Shown piece after piece: positions 1 through 7,763 of a DNA stretch of 9,970 nucleotides (its first letter is position 1; each line of letters opens with the position of its first letter). The notes beneath the pieces are model-generated. The model made no database searches, was not told where the DNA came from, and was given only the letters and a program-made list of their open reading frames with translations. Made by a program: the position numbers and the translations under genes. The DNA is from CAYRGG01 sp964423745. Lineage in GTDB: Bacteria; Pseudomonadota; Gammaproteobacteria; Competibacterales; Competibacteraceae. The stretch covers positions 1 through 9,970 of the forward strand of contig CAYRGG010000102.1 in assembly GCA_964423745.1 (NCBI GenBank), read 5' to 3'.

Positions 1-7
1 TTGCCGA

Positions 8-1300
8 ATGTCTGAAGCGACTGTAACCCTCACGGATAACCGCTCCGGCAAAAGCATAGAAATGCCTGTTTACGAACCAACCCATGGCGATGAATCGGTT
101 ATCGATATTGGTAATCTGCGCAAGGAGTTGGGCTATTTCACCTATGATCCTGGCTATATGTCCACTGCCAGCTGCGATAGTACGGTTACCTTTTTAGATG
201 GCCCTAAAGGCGAACTTATGTATCGCGGCTACCCCATCGAACAGCTGGCTAATAAATGTAGTTTCATCGAAATTTGTCACTTATTATTAAATAATAAATT
301 GCCAAATACGGAAGAATTACAAGAGTTTAAGCATATGATCACCATGCATACTATGCTTAACGAAAATCTTCGTAATTTTTTCGACGGATTTAACTACGAT
401 GCCCATCCCATGGCTATGATGACAGGCGTGGTGGGATCACTCGCGGCTTTTTATCACGATAAATTGGATATTCAAGACCCCATTCATCGGATGATTACGG
501 CCCATCGGCTCATCGCTAAGATGCCGACTATTGCGGCAGCCTGCTATAAACACAATGTCGGTCAAGCTATTATGTATCCGCGCAATGATTTAAGTTACTG
601 CGCGAACCTACTGCATATGATGTTTGCCGTTCCCTGTGAGGAATACCATGTGGATCCGGTGGCTGAAAAAGCCTTGGATATCCTGTTTATACTCCATGCC
701 GACCACGAACAAAACGCTTCTACCTCAACGGTGCGACTGGCCGGCTCTACAGGTGCCAACCCCTATGCGGCAGTGGCGGCGGGGGTGGCTTGTCTGTGGG
801 GTCCTGCCCACGGCGGCGCTAATGAAGCCGTGCTTAAACAGTTAACAGAAATCGGTAATGTATCGGAAATCGATAAATACATTGTCAAAGCCAAAGATCG
901 CAACGATCCCTTTAGGCTGATGGGTTTTGGGCATCGGGTTTATCGTAATTTCGATCCCCGCGCTAAACTCGTCAAAGAAGTCTGTCATGAAGTGCTTTCC
1001 AAGTATGGCGATGATCCTCTTATGGAACTGGCCATGCGCTTAGAAGAGATTGCCCTTAAAGATGAATTTTTTATCGAGCGTAAGCTTTATCCCAATGTGG
1101 ATTTCTATTCCGGTATTATTTATAAGGCGCTGAACATCCCCGTGAATATGTTCACTGTTATGTTTGCGGTGGCTCGCACTGTGGGTTGGATCAGTCACTG
1201 GATGGAAATGATTGGTGACCCCAAACAAAAAATTGGCCGTCCTCGCCAATTGTACAAAGGAGAAACCAAACGTGATGTGCCTGCCTTAGAGGAGCGCTAG
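8..1300 (+). CDS. gltA: Citrate synthase (type II, hexameric-type)
   Basis: Condenses acetyl-CoA and oxaloacetate to citrate, the entry step of the TCA cycle, in the cytoplasm. The 430-residue length matches the Gram-negative type II family. The three catalytic positions of the family are visible: His268 in GPAHGGANEA, His309 in GFGHRVYRN and Asp365 in LYPNVDFYSG. The HADHEQNASTSTVR block lies near residues 230-243. The N-terminal β-rich segment (about 1-60) that distinguishes the type II, often NADH-regulated, enzymes is present. The reading frame is intact. The ATG at base 8 gives the normal N-terminus, but only seven bases precede it, so its ribosome binding site and promoter cannot be judged. 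The gene converges on the minus-strand gene that follows. No other TCA gene is in view. Identification is secure; allosteric behaviour is inferred from the family. Confidence 0.97.
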   Translation: MSEATVTLTDNRSGKSIEMPVYEPTHGDESVIDIGNLRKELGYFTYDPGYMSTASCDSTVTFLDGPKGELMYRGYPIEQLANKCSFIEICHLLLNNKLPNTEELQEFKHMITMHTMLNENLRNFFDGFNYDAHPMAMMTGVVGSLAAFYHDKLDIQDPIHRMITAHRLIAKMPTIAAACYKHNVGQAIMYPRNDLSYCANLLHMMFAVPCEEYHVDPVAEKALDILFILHADHEQNASTSTVRLAGSTGANPYAAVAAGVACLWGPAHGGANEAVLKQLTEIGNVSEIDKYIVKAKDRNDPFRLMGFGHRVYRNFDPRAKLVKEVCHEVLSKYGDDPLMELAMRLEEIALKDEFFIERKLYPNVDFYSGIIYKALNIPVNMFTVMFAVARTVGWISHWMEMIGDPKQKIGRPRQLYKGETKRDVPALEER

Positions 1301-1328
1301 GCGCAACCTAGCCTCATAAGTTATTTTT
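1289..1328 (+). terminator. Possible weak terminator of gltA
   Basis: GCTAGG (1296-1301) pairs with CCTAGC (1307-1312) across a 5-base loop. The stem is extended by GAG/CTC past one bulged base, and it overlaps the gltA stop codon. A short T-run (TTATTTTT, ending 1328) follows, but about 8-11 bases after the stem, which is too far for a typical intrinsic terminator. The function is therefore uncertain. Confidence 0.3.
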
Positions 1329-1329
1329 C

Positions 1330-1368
1330 AAAAAAAGTTGCCATCCTTGCTGAAATAGCTTGGATGGC
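1330..1368 (-). terminator. Intrinsic terminator of the minus-strand gene 1395-1997
   Basis: On the + strand, GCCATCC (1340-1346) and GGATGGC (1362-1368) form a perfect 7-bp stem. An inner GCT/AGC stem (1349-1351 with 1357-1359) is also present. Read on the minus strand, the hairpin is followed two or three bases later by seven T residues (complement of 1330-1336). It lies about 27 bases past the stop codon of the minus-strand gene. On the + strand no T-tract follows, so the element is directional and serves the leftward transcript. Confidence 0.75.
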
Positions 1369-1394
1369 GATAAACCATAGAAACTGTCAGTTTT

Positions 1395-1997
1395 TTAAAC
1401 AAGCAATGCTTGTACTTCTTTCACGCTAGCTCGCTCCATCGGTCGGTTATCTACCGGACTACGGGGTAGTTTAAAAGCCTGAGCCGGTGTAAAGACGGTT
1501 AAATCTATGTTTACACCATCCATCACAAAGCTAAACATGGGTAAAAAAGCATAGTCGTCCTGTCCTAAACGTAAGCGTCGCTCGCCCGTTTCAAAAGGAA
1601 TATTATGCTCCATAAGAAAAAAAATGACGTCTTCTGGCGTATCAGCGAACACATGCAGATTCACGTCAGCATGAGGCCCTGCGGTTCCGGAAAGCACCGA
1701 ACCTACCAAACGCGGGTGAAACCGGGCCAAAAACGTCATAGCTTGGATAGCAGATTCCCTTAGTAGACGTAACTGAGCGGTTTGTTGCGCCGATTTAAAA
1801 AGACGTTGATATTCAAGTAATGCCTGCTCTATTTCCGCATTACCGGGTAGCAAAGCTTTATTGGATACCCCAAGTCGGGTAGCTGCCTTACGCTTCGCCA
1901 CAAAAAAATCTTTTACGCCCTCTTCCGCCATGATGCGCGCACTCTCTTGAGTAATAAGGATTCTAGTTCTATTAGCGTCACGTTGACGATTAGGCAT
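1395..1997 (-). CDS. Conserved protein with degenerate nucleotidyltransferase-like motif, function unknown
   Basis: Predicted 200-residue soluble protein with no signal peptide or membrane segment. Residues 10-45 are a helical segment (ARIMAEEGVKDF, AKRKAATRLGV) that loosely recalls a small helix-turn-helix; the middle (55-90) is helical. Residues 98-117 read as a polymerase-β-fold nucleotidyltransferase signature: GS at 99-100, then D111-V-N113 before a hydrophobic strand. A later strand carries D165 (VNIDLTVF). The second acid of the usual DxD is Asn here, so catalysis is doubtful. I recall similar proteins in other gammaproteobacteria annotated as hypothetical or, dubiously, as a UDP-N-acetylmuramate-alanine ligase; it does not look like MurC. 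The chosen ATG has GGAG seven bases upstream; an in-frame ATG at 2033 adds 12 residues but lacks a ribosome binding site. It is transcribed towards gltA and divergently from pilM. Confidence 0.8.
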   Translation of the reverse strand: MPNRQRDANRTRILITQESARIMAEEGVKDFFVAKRKAATRLGVSNKALLPGNAEIEQALLEYQRLFKSAQQTAQLRLLRESAIQAMTFLARFHPRLVGSVLSGTAGPHADVNLHVFADTPEDVIFFLMEHNIPFETGERRLRLGQDDYAFLPMFSFVMDGVNIDLTVFTPAQAFKLPRSPVDNRPMERASVKEVQALLV

Positions 1998-2004
1998 GAG
2001 GAAA

Positions 2005-2008
2005 CTCC
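2005..2008 (-). promoter_or_regulatory. Ribosome binding site deciding the start at 1997
   Basis: On the minus strand GGAG lies seven bases before the ATG whose first base is 1997. The alternative ATG at 2033 is preceded by an AT-rich stretch with no purine-rich Shine-Dalgarno match. This favours the shorter, 200-residue protein. Confidence 0.7.
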
Positions 2009-2109
2009 GCACTTGACAATTTCGATCAGTCATTCAAAATTTGCTGCAACAAGCAACGCCCCCGTGCTTTATCAACAGCACTAGGGACGTTTAAAAACAA
2101 AGATGCAAC

Positions 2110-2138
2110 ATTATATATATACAGAGAAACTCTTTGCA
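2110..2138 (-). promoter_or_regulatory. Candidate sigma-70-type promoter for the minus-strand gene
   Basis: On the minus strand a perfect TATAAT (complement of 2110-2115) sits within an alternating AT run. The hexamer 17 bases upstream (TGCAAA, complement of 2133-2138) is a poor match to TTGACA. If used, transcription would begin near 2103 and give a leader of about 105 bases. That leader contains a GTGCT/AGCAC inverted repeat (within about 2065-2083). The AT-rich context makes chance -10 matches likely. Confidence 0.3.
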
Positions 2139-2498
2139 GACAGTTAAACTTGTGCTAGCTTAAAGAGCGTCAGTAGCATCATATATGGCAATTCTATACT
2201 TAAGACACCTTATAACTTTAATAGTGAAAGTTGTAATTAAAGTTGACAACACCAAGAGGTGGTAATTCTGAATCAACATCTAAATATACTTACAAACTCT
2301 GTAATGACGGAATTGCCGATTCGCCAAGTTCTCTATGTACTTAATCTTTCTTTTTCTCATTATTAACAGATCACCAAATTTACAGAATCTGCGTACAGGC
2401 TTTGTTATGCCAAAAACTCGCTTTCGAACATATATGTTATAAGTTGGTGAATTTTATAAAGATAAAAGCTGTAAACAAACAGTAGTCAGCACCTAACT

Positions 2499-2549
2499 GT
2501 TATTAACAATAACTCATCGAGCATTTAGTCTCGATTGATTTTTAATCAA
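2499..2549. repeat. Three consecutive short inverted repeats in the pilM leader
   Basis: GTTATT/AATAAC (2499-2504 with 2508-2513), ATCGAG/CTCGAT (2516-2521 with 2530-2535), and TTGATT/AATCAA (2535-2540 with 2544-2549) follow one another directly before the pilM ribosome binding site. Each has a perfect 6-bp stem; the last two share base 2535. They could be an operator, a folded mRNA leader, or chance in AT-rich DNA. The middle hairpin is followed by TGATTTTT, a weak terminator-like arrangement. Confidence 0.4.
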
Positions 2550-2572
2550 ATCTGGATTGAGGGATCGCTAGT

Positions 2573-3658
2573 TTGGCCTTTTTCAAGACGAAAGATAGGG
2601 TACTGGGCATTGATATTAGTCCTTCCGCAGTGAAGGTCATAGAACTCAGCCGCAGTGGAATACGTTACACCGTGGAAGCCATGGCCGTGGAACCCCTACC
2701 TGAGGGTGCCCTACATGACCGTAACCCAACTGACACGGAGAAAGTGGGGAGTGCCATTAAGCGTGCTGTTAAAACTTCTGGAACGCGCTTACGAAAAGCT
2801 GCTGTTGCAGTTCCCACATCAAGTGTTATAACTCGCACGATTCCCATGCCAGCGGAGTTCAACGAAGCTGAGATTGAAGGTAATATTCAACTAGACGCCT
2901 CACAATACATTCCTTTTCCTTTAGAAGAAATTCATCTAGATTTTCAAGTTCTGCCGGAATCCCAAAAAGAAACCCCTGGCACTCAAAATGTAATGATAGT
3001 GGCTTCTCGTCAAGAGAATGTGGATTTGCGTCAGGAAGCCCTTGAAGAAGCGGGCCTCAAGGCGGCCATCGTTGATGTGGAAGCTTATGCGCTGGAAAAC
3101 GCCTTCCGCTTTTTGGAGACAGCGCTTCCCAAACAAACAAGCGGCGCTGAAGCTAATAATTTAACTGCACTGGTGGATATCGGCGGTACCCTGAGTACAC
3201 TTTATATATTGCGGGGCGATAAGGTGATCTTTACCCGTGAGCAAAATTTTGGCACTGACCAACTCACTATGACGATCATGACTAACTATGATCTACCTCG
3301 GGAAAGAGCGGAGTTGGCAAAACGTTCCAATGAATTGCCTGATGGCTATCAGACGGATATTCTAGATCCCTTCTTGAAATCTACAGCACTCCAAGTCGAG
3401 CAAGCGTTACAGTTTTTCTTTTCCTCCGATCAATACAGCAGCGGTCAATTAAATATAGAAAATCTTATTTTAGTGGGTGGCGGCGCCATGACCCCTGGTC
3501 TTGACGAGATTGTGAGAGAACATCTGAGTATCCCGACCACCGTAGGCAATCCCTTCGCCCAAATGGGTAGCGCCCCTCGTATTAATCGGGTCAGCCTAAC
3601 GCGCGACGCACCTTTGTTCACTATTTCCTGCGGCCTTGCTTTAAGGAGTTACGAGTAA
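2573..3658 (+). CDS. pilM: Type IV pilus assembly protein PilM (actin-like ATPase)
   Basis: Cytoplasmic, FtsA/actin-like component of the type IV pilus alignment complex. It binds ATP and docks onto the N-terminal tail of PilN. The 361 residues are full length. The actin-fold nucleotide-binding pieces are visible: LGIDISPSAVKVIELS (11-26), VDIGGTLSTLYIL (201-213) and LVGGGAMTPGL (300-310). Residues 111-116 (QYIPFP) fit the conserved QYIPF-type segment of the family. The start is TTG with GAGGG nine bases upstream, and it gives the usual short leader before the first nucleotide motif; no better ATG exists. It is the first gene of the pilMNOPQ operon, one base ahead of pilN. In Pseudomonas the divergent neighbour is ponA; here it is an unrelated small gene. 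Confidence 0.96.
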   Translation: MAFFKTKDRVLGIDISPSAVKVIELSRSGIRYTVEAMAVEPLPEGALHDRNPTDTEKVGSAIKRAVKTSGTRLRKAAVAVPTSSVITRTIPMPAEFNEAEIEGNIQLDASQYIPFPLEEIHLDFQVLPESQKETPGTQNVMIVASRQENVDLRQEALEEAGLKAAIVDVEAYALENAFRFLETALPKQTSGAEANNLTALVDIGGTLSTLYILRGDKVIFTREQNFGTDQLTMTIMTNYDLPRERAELAKRSNELPDGYQTDILDPFLKSTALQVEQALQFFFSSDQYSSGQLNIENLILVGGGAMTPGLDEIVREHLSIPTTVGNPFAQMGSAPRINRVSLTRDAPLFTISCGLALRSYE

Positions 3659-3659
3659 C

Positions 3660-4238
3660 ATGGCTACGCGGATCAATCTGCTACCCTGGCGAGAAGCATA
3701 CCGTCAACAGCAAAAACGTGATTTTATAATCCTATTATCAGTAGCCGCGTTGGTTGCCGTGTTGGGACTTTTTCTAGCCCACTTGCAAATCCAAAATCAA
3801 ATTGACAATCAACAAGCTCGCAATACCTATTTACGCGGTGAAATTGCCCGCTTAAAGAAAGCGGAAGCAGAAATTAAAGAACTAGATAAGGTCAAATCAC
3901 GCTTACTAAGCCGACTTGAAATTATTCAAAACCTGCAGGCTAGCCGCCCTGGCATGGTCAAGGTATTTGATGCACTGCCGCGCTTGTTGCCAGAAGCCGT
4001 CTATCTTTCTTCGGTAAAAAATGAGGGAAATCGCCTGACCATCAAAGGCGTCGCTAGTTCTAATAACGTGATTTCTAACTTTATGCGTAATCTGTCTGAG
4101 TCCGCCGAGTTTGGCGAACCCGTGTTACGCGTTGTCGAAACCCGAGAATTGAATGACAAACAGGTCAGCGACTTTGAATTAGTGGTCAATATCAAAGCGC
4201 AACCTCAGGGCACGGAAGACGGTGAGGAACAATCATGA
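3660..4238 (+). CDS. pilN: Type IV pilus assembly protein PilN
   Basis: Bitopic inner-membrane protein of the pilus alignment complex, 192 residues. The cytoplasmic tail carries INLLPW (residues 5-10), the conserved peptide that inserts into PilM. One transmembrane helix follows (about 22-40), then a periplasmic coiled coil (about 45-92, rich in Lys, Glu and Leu). A ferredoxin-like periplasmic domain (about 100-180) pairs with PilO. The ATG starts one base after the pilM stop; AAGGAG lies 11 bases upstream, inside the pilM end. The gene ends in an ATGA overlap with pilO, which suggests translational coupling and equal output of the two partners. The C-terminal dozen residues are acidic and look disordered. 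Confidence 0.96.
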   Translation: MATRINLLPWREAYRQQQKRDFIILLSVAALVAVLGLFLAHLQIQNQIDNQQARNTYLRGEIARLKKAEAEIKELDKVKSRLLSRLEIIQNLQASRPGMVKVFDALPRLLPEAVYLSSVKNEGNRLTIKGVASSNNVISNFMRNLSESAEFGEPVLRVVETRELNDKQVSDFELVVNIKAQPQGTEDGEEQS

Positions 4239-4897
4239 ACCTTTCTGAATTTAAAGACTTAGATTTCAGCAATGTAGCCAGCTGGCCACCCCTGGCCAAA
4301 GCAGTGGCCGCCGTCTTAGTGATCGTTGTGGTGACTGGACTTGGGTATTGGTTTTTTACCCGTCATCAATTGGAGTCTCTCAATACGGTTCGCAGTACCG
4401 AACAGCAATTACGCGACGAGTTTATGGCTAAGCAACGGGTGATGGCGAATATCGATGCCTATCGTGCGCAGATCGAAGAAATGCAAATCACCCTAGACGA
4501 TATGTTGCGGCAACTACCCACCCGTACTGAGATGCCAGATTTATTAGAAGACGTTTCTAATACCGGCAAACAAAATGGTCTCCAGTTTGAGTTGTTCAAA
4601 CCGGAAGACGAACAACCTCGAGAATTTTATTCCGCAAAACCCATCTCTATTCGCGCCCGGGCTAACTATCACCAGTTCGGCGCCTTTGTGAGTAGCGTTG
4701 CCGCCTTGTCCCGGATTGTAACCCTAGAAAACGCCACCCTCGTAGATCCTGAACAAACCGGTAATAACCGCAACACAACAGCTAGCGCGAGTGCAGCTAG
4801 CAGCAAACCGCTTGTTATCGAAGCTACGCTACAGACTTACCGTTACCTAGACGAAGACACTGAAGAGGATGCCACCAATAGCGCAAGTGGTGGTTGA
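4235..4897 (+). CDS. pilO: Type IV pilus assembly protein PilO
   Basis: Inner-membrane partner of PilN, 220 residues. The layout is a short cytoplasmic N-terminus, one transmembrane helix (about 21-42), a coiled coil (about 45-95), and the PilO periplasmic domain (about 98-205). The family block ANYHQFGAFVSSVAALSRIVTL appears at residues 143-164, preceded by NGLQFELFKPEDE. An Ala/Ser/Asn-rich insertion at about 175-191 interrupts the last strands and is probably a flexible loop. PilN and PilO form heterodimers that link PilM with PilP and PilQ and respond to pilus extension and retraction. The ATG overlaps the pilN stop by four bases. The final stop overlaps a TTG that could start pilP. Confidence 0.96.
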   Translation: MNLSEFKDLDFSNVASWPPLAKAVAAVLVIVVVTGLGYWFFTRHQLESLNTVRSTEQQLRDEFMAKQRVMANIDAYRAQIEEMQITLDDMLRQLPTRTEMPDLLEDVSNTGKQNGLQFELFKPEDEQPREFYSAKPISIRARANYHQFGAFVSSVAALSRIVTLENATLVDPEQTGNNRNTTASASAASSKPLVIEATLQTYRYLDEDTEEDATNSASGG

Positions 4898-4923
4898 CAA
4901 GTAAGAAAAGGAACCTAGCAATT

Positions 4924-5511
4924 ATGAACCGAGGGAGATTTTATCTGCAAAACCCCTTAATCCGGCCACAGGCAGTAACGCTGTTGCTGGTGACTTTTTT
5001 GTTGGCTGGGTGTGGAGACCCAGAGCTTGAAGACTTACAGGAATATGTCGCCGATGCAAAGGATTCTTCAATGGGAAAAAAACTAGAACCCCCTCCTGAG
5101 ATTGATCCCTATCGTCCCTTTACCTATACGGCTCAGGGGCTCAAAGACCCGTTTGTGGTTTCTCGGTTTGCGCAACCGCAAACATTTCCTGAAGAAGACC
5201 TGTCTTCCGTAGAGACCATTGATTCAGGCATACGTCCCGATCCAAACCGACCGCGGGAAGAATTAGAGAAATATTCGTTGGGTTCTTTGCAAATGATGGG
5301 AACGTTCAGTAATGCCCAGGGTGAGCTGTGGGCTTTAGTCAAGGCACCCGATGGACTGATCTACCGGGTCCAAGAAGGCAACTACTTAGGCTCCGATCAT
5401 GGCCAAGTAGTTAATATTACTGAACAACGTATTGATTTAACGGAAATCATTCCGGACGGTGAGGCGGGTTGGCGCTATCGCGACGCTTTTCTGTCGCTTG
5501 CCGAAGAATAA
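4924..5511 (+). CDS. pilP: Type IV pilus assembly lipoprotein PilP
   Basis: Periplasmic lipoprotein that bridges the PilN/PilO dimer and the N0 region of the PilQ secretin. From the ATG at 4924 it has 195 residues, with a signal peptide ending in the lipobox LLAGC (acylated Cys30). An acidic flexible stretch (33-115) contains the conserved YTAQGLKDPF segment (68-77). The β-sandwich homology-region domain (about 119-190) begins GSLQMMGTF. Start choice: AAAAGGAA lies about 11 bases before this ATG. A TTG at 4894 overlaps the pilO stop (TTGA), would add ten residues, and lacks a clear ribosome binding site; coupling to pilO could still make it the true start. Family knowledge places PilP at the inner membrane. 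Confidence 0.93.
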   Translation: MNRGRFYLQNPLIRPQAVTLLLVTFLLAGCGDPELEDLQEYVADAKDSSMGKKLEPPPEIDPYRPFTYTAQGLKDPFVVSRFAQPQTFPEEDLSSVETIDSGIRPDPNRPREELEKYSLGSLQMMGTFSNAQGELWALVKAPDGLIYRVQEGNYLGSDHGQVVNITEQRIDLTEIIPDGEAGWRYRDAFLSLAEE

Positions 5512-5532
5512 GACTAAAGGGAGGGAATTGTA

Positions 5533-7692
5533 ATGGGCATGCCCTTAAACAAGCGCCAGCAGCGTAGGTTTGTTGCGCGGCTGCGAACACATCTGATGGT
5601 GCTTGGAGCAATGCTGTTTAGCTGTTCCGTGAGCTTTGCTCAGGAAACCGTTCTGGAAACAGTGGATATCAATAACTTGGCGGGGGGCGGTGTACAACTC
5701 CGCTTTCAGCTTTCGGAACCGCTTCCGGCGCCACCGAATAGTTTTACCATTAACGATCCAGCCCGCATCGTGCTGGACTTTCCCAACACCCGCAATGGTC
5801 TGCGCACCCGTAACCGCACCATTGACAGCAGTGGTGTCGCGGAGAGCATCAACGTACTGGAAGGGGGTGATCGCACCCGCGCTTCCATCCGGCTGGCGCG
5901 GCTAGTGCCTTATACAATTCGTAGCGAAGGCGATTCTGTGCTACTTACCATGGAAGCGGGGGCTGCCTCAGCGGCGCCTAATGTGGGCGCCGGTTCAGCG
6001 AGCCCAGTGGCTGGAACTGTCTCTAATGTGGATTTTCGGCGCGGTCCCGCGGGTGGCGGTTTGATTACCATGACCCTTTCCGACCCCAACATCCCCGTAG
6101 ATGTTCGGCAAGAAGGTAATCAAATTATAGCTGAAGTCCGCGGCGCTAACCTGGGTCGAGGCCAGCAACGCCGTTTGGACGTCACCGATTTCGCCACCCC
6201 TGTGGACCAAATAGATGCCCTAAACCAAGGCGAAAACGCCCGCATCACCATTCAACCGACGCCACCCTTTGAATATTTGGCTTATCAAGCCGATGAGCAA
6301 TTCACCATCGAAGTCAAACCCGTTGAAGAACAACCCATCGATGATGAAGTGGATCCACGCCGCCGCACCTTTTCAGGGGAATTACTCTCCCTTAACTTTC
6401 AAGACATCGAAGTGCGTGCGGTATTACAGATCATTGCCGATTTCACTGGTCAAAACGTAGTGGTCAGCGACACAGTACAGGGCAACCTAACCCTGCGTTT
6501 GCAAAATGTTCCTTGGGATCAAGCCTTAGATATTATTCTGCGTACTAAAGGGCTGACCATGCGGCAAAACGGCAATGTCATGTACATCGCCCCCACTGAA
6601 GAAGTAGCAGCGCGGGAAAGACTAGAGCTGGAAGCCCGTAAAACAGTGACCGAACTGGTCCCACTGCGTTCTGAACTTATTCAAATCAATTACGCCAAGG
6701 CTTCTGAATTTGCCGCCCTCCTAAAAAGCGCTGGTGAAGGTGATGAAGCCTCGTTGCTTTCGCCCCGCGGTCAAGTCACGGTAGATCCTCGCACCAATAC
6801 CCTGTTGATCCAGGATATTCCCGATAAGATCACCGAAGTGCGCAATTTAATAACCCGTTTAGACCGCCCAGTACAACAGGTGCTGATCGATTCTAGAGTG
6901 GTGATTGCCAACGACGATTTCCGCAAGGAAATCGGCGTGCGCTGGGGTTTTACTGGCGTCGACGATAATGGCGATAACGGCATCATCACCACCACGGGCA
7001 CTTTGGAAGGTACGGGGGGCATTGTGGACGATGCGGTGGGCAATCTACAGGATTCCGGTCAACCCTTCCCGGTGAATCTACCCAGTCTTAATCAACGCCT
7101 AGGCGTTAATCTAGGCGCCAGCGACCCCTTTGGCAGCATAGCCCTAGCCATTCTCGGCAAAGACTATCTGGTGGATTTAGAGCTTTCCGCGTTGCAAGCG
7201 GAAGGACGGGGTGAAATCTTATCGAACCCCCGGGTGGTTACCGCCGACGGTGCTGAAGCCAGTATTCGTCAGGGTCGTGAGATTCCCTATCAAACCATCA
7301 GCGAGGAAGGTGTCAATATTGAATTTAAAAAAGCTGAATTGGAATTGACTGTGGTACCACAAATTACCCCCGATAACCGCGTTATTATGGATCTTGTCGT
7401 GAAAAAAAACGAACAGGGCGCAACGGTCACCACCAGCACAGGGGCTGCCATTCCCGCCATCGATACCCGCGAAATCGCCACCCAAGTTTTGGTAGACAAC
7501 GGCCAAACCGTGGTGCTGGGCGGTGTGTTTGAACAAACCTCCAATAATACCACCGACAAGGTGCCGCTATTGGGGGATATTCCAGGGGTAGGCCGTCTCT
7601 TCCAGCGCCGTACTAATAGCAATATAAAACGCGAATTGTTGATATTTGTGACGCCGCAAATCGTGCGGGAAACGGGAACCTCCACCCGCTGA
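5533..7692 (+). CDS. pilQ: Type IV pilus secretin PilQ
   Basis: Outer-membrane secretin through which the pilus fibre exits. Its 719 residues are normal for gammaproteobacterial PilQ. Domains in order: signal peptide (1-36, probable cleavage SFA|QE), two peptidoglycan-binding AMIN domains (about 42-140 and 165-262), N0/STN domain (about 285-355), N1 secretin_N domain (about 375-445), and the multimerising β-barrel secretin domain (about 545-710). The secretin signature VPLLGDIPGVGRLFQRR (677-693) and the C-terminal strand LLIFVTPQIV (702-711) are intact. A Gly/Asp-rich loop (about 474-505) lies between N1 and the secretin core. GAGGG sits seven bases before the chosen ATG; a second ATG two codons on is possible. 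It is the last recognised pil gene, 21 bases after pilP. No terminator follows it. Confidence 0.97.
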   Translation: MGMPLNKRQQRRFVARLRTHLMVLGAMLFSCSVSFAQETVLETVDINNLAGGGVQLRFQLSEPLPAPPNSFTINDPARIVLDFPNTRNGLRTRNRTIDSSGVAESINVLEGGDRTRASIRLARLVPYTIRSEGDSVLLTMEAGAASAAPNVGAGSASPVAGTVSNVDFRRGPAGGGLITMTLSDPNIPVDVRQEGNQIIAEVRGANLGRGQQRRLDVTDFATPVDQIDALNQGENARITIQPTPPFEYLAYQADEQFTIEVKPVEEQPIDDEVDPRRRTFSGELLSLNFQDIEVRAVLQIIADFTGQNVVVSDTVQGNLTLRLQNVPWDQALDIILRTKGLTMRQNGNVMYIAPTEEVAARERLELEARKTVTELVPLRSELIQINYAKASEFAALLKSAGEGDEASLLSPRGQVTVDPRTNTLLIQDIPDKITEVRNLITRLDRPVQQVLIDSRVVIANDDFRKEIGVRWGFTGVDDNGDNGIITTTGTLEGTGGIVDDAVGNLQDSGQPFPVNLPSLNQRLGVNLGASDPFGSIALAILGKDYLVDLELSALQAEGRGEILSNPRVVTADGAEASIRQGREIPYQTISEEGVNIEFKKAELELTVVPQITPDNRVIMDLVVKKNEQGATVTTSTGAAIPAIDTREIATQVLVDNGQTVVLGGVFEQTSNNTTDKVPLLGDIPGVGRLFQRRTNSNIKRELLIFVTPQIVRETGTSTR

Positions 7693-7739
7693 TTCCACCT
7701 CGATGGTTGCACCTTTTATCAATTTAATACTTAGAACAG

Positions 7740-7754
7740 CCTAAGCGAGTTAGG
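7740..7754. repeat. Small inverted repeat before the Ig-like lipoprotein gene
   Basis: CCTAA (7740-7744) pairs with TTAGG (7750-7754) across five bases, immediately ahead of the ribosome binding site. The palindrome GAGGCCTC (7755-7762) overlaps that site. No T-tract follows, so it is not an intrinsic terminator. It might modulate translation of the next gene, or be chance. Confidence 0.3.
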
Positions 7755-7763
7755 GAGGCCTCT

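Larger units (their letters stand above)
1998..2572. other. AT-rich intergenic region upstream of pilM
   Basis: About 575 bases with no convincing gene on either strand; only ORFs of about 20-26 codons without ribosome binding sites were found. It must hold the pilM operon promoter, but I see no strong one. A perfect TTGACA (2243-2248) lacks a good -10 at normal spacing. Structured elements are: AACTTT/AAAGTT inverted repeat (2214-2219 with 2227-2232), direct repeat AAAGTTG (2227-2233 and 2239-2245), 12-bp palindrome AACATATATGTT (2427-2438), and three small inverted repeats in the last 75 bases. No sigma-54 GG-N10-GC site next to pilM was recognised. A small RNA cannot be excluded. Confidence 0.6.

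Noticed and set aside
1395..2033. Longer version of the minus-strand gene starting at 2033
   Set aside because: No Shine-Dalgarno match before that ATG, while the ATG at 1997 has GGAG at ideal spacing; kept only as an alternative.
2243..2271. pilM promoter with perfect TTGACA at 2243-2248
   Set aside because: The hexamer 17 bases on is TTCTGA, a poor -10, and other spacings are no better; it would also leave a leader of about 300 bases.
2184..2350. Two tiny + strand ORFs (about 26 and 20 codons) in the pilM upstream region
   Set aside because: No ribosome binding site, no recognisable motif, and the length is expected by chance in AT-rich DNA.
7290..7712. Minus-strand 140-codon open frame opposite the pilQ end
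   Set aside because: It lies wholly over the conserved secretin core of pilQ and its peptide is low-complexity without motifs; an antisense shadow.
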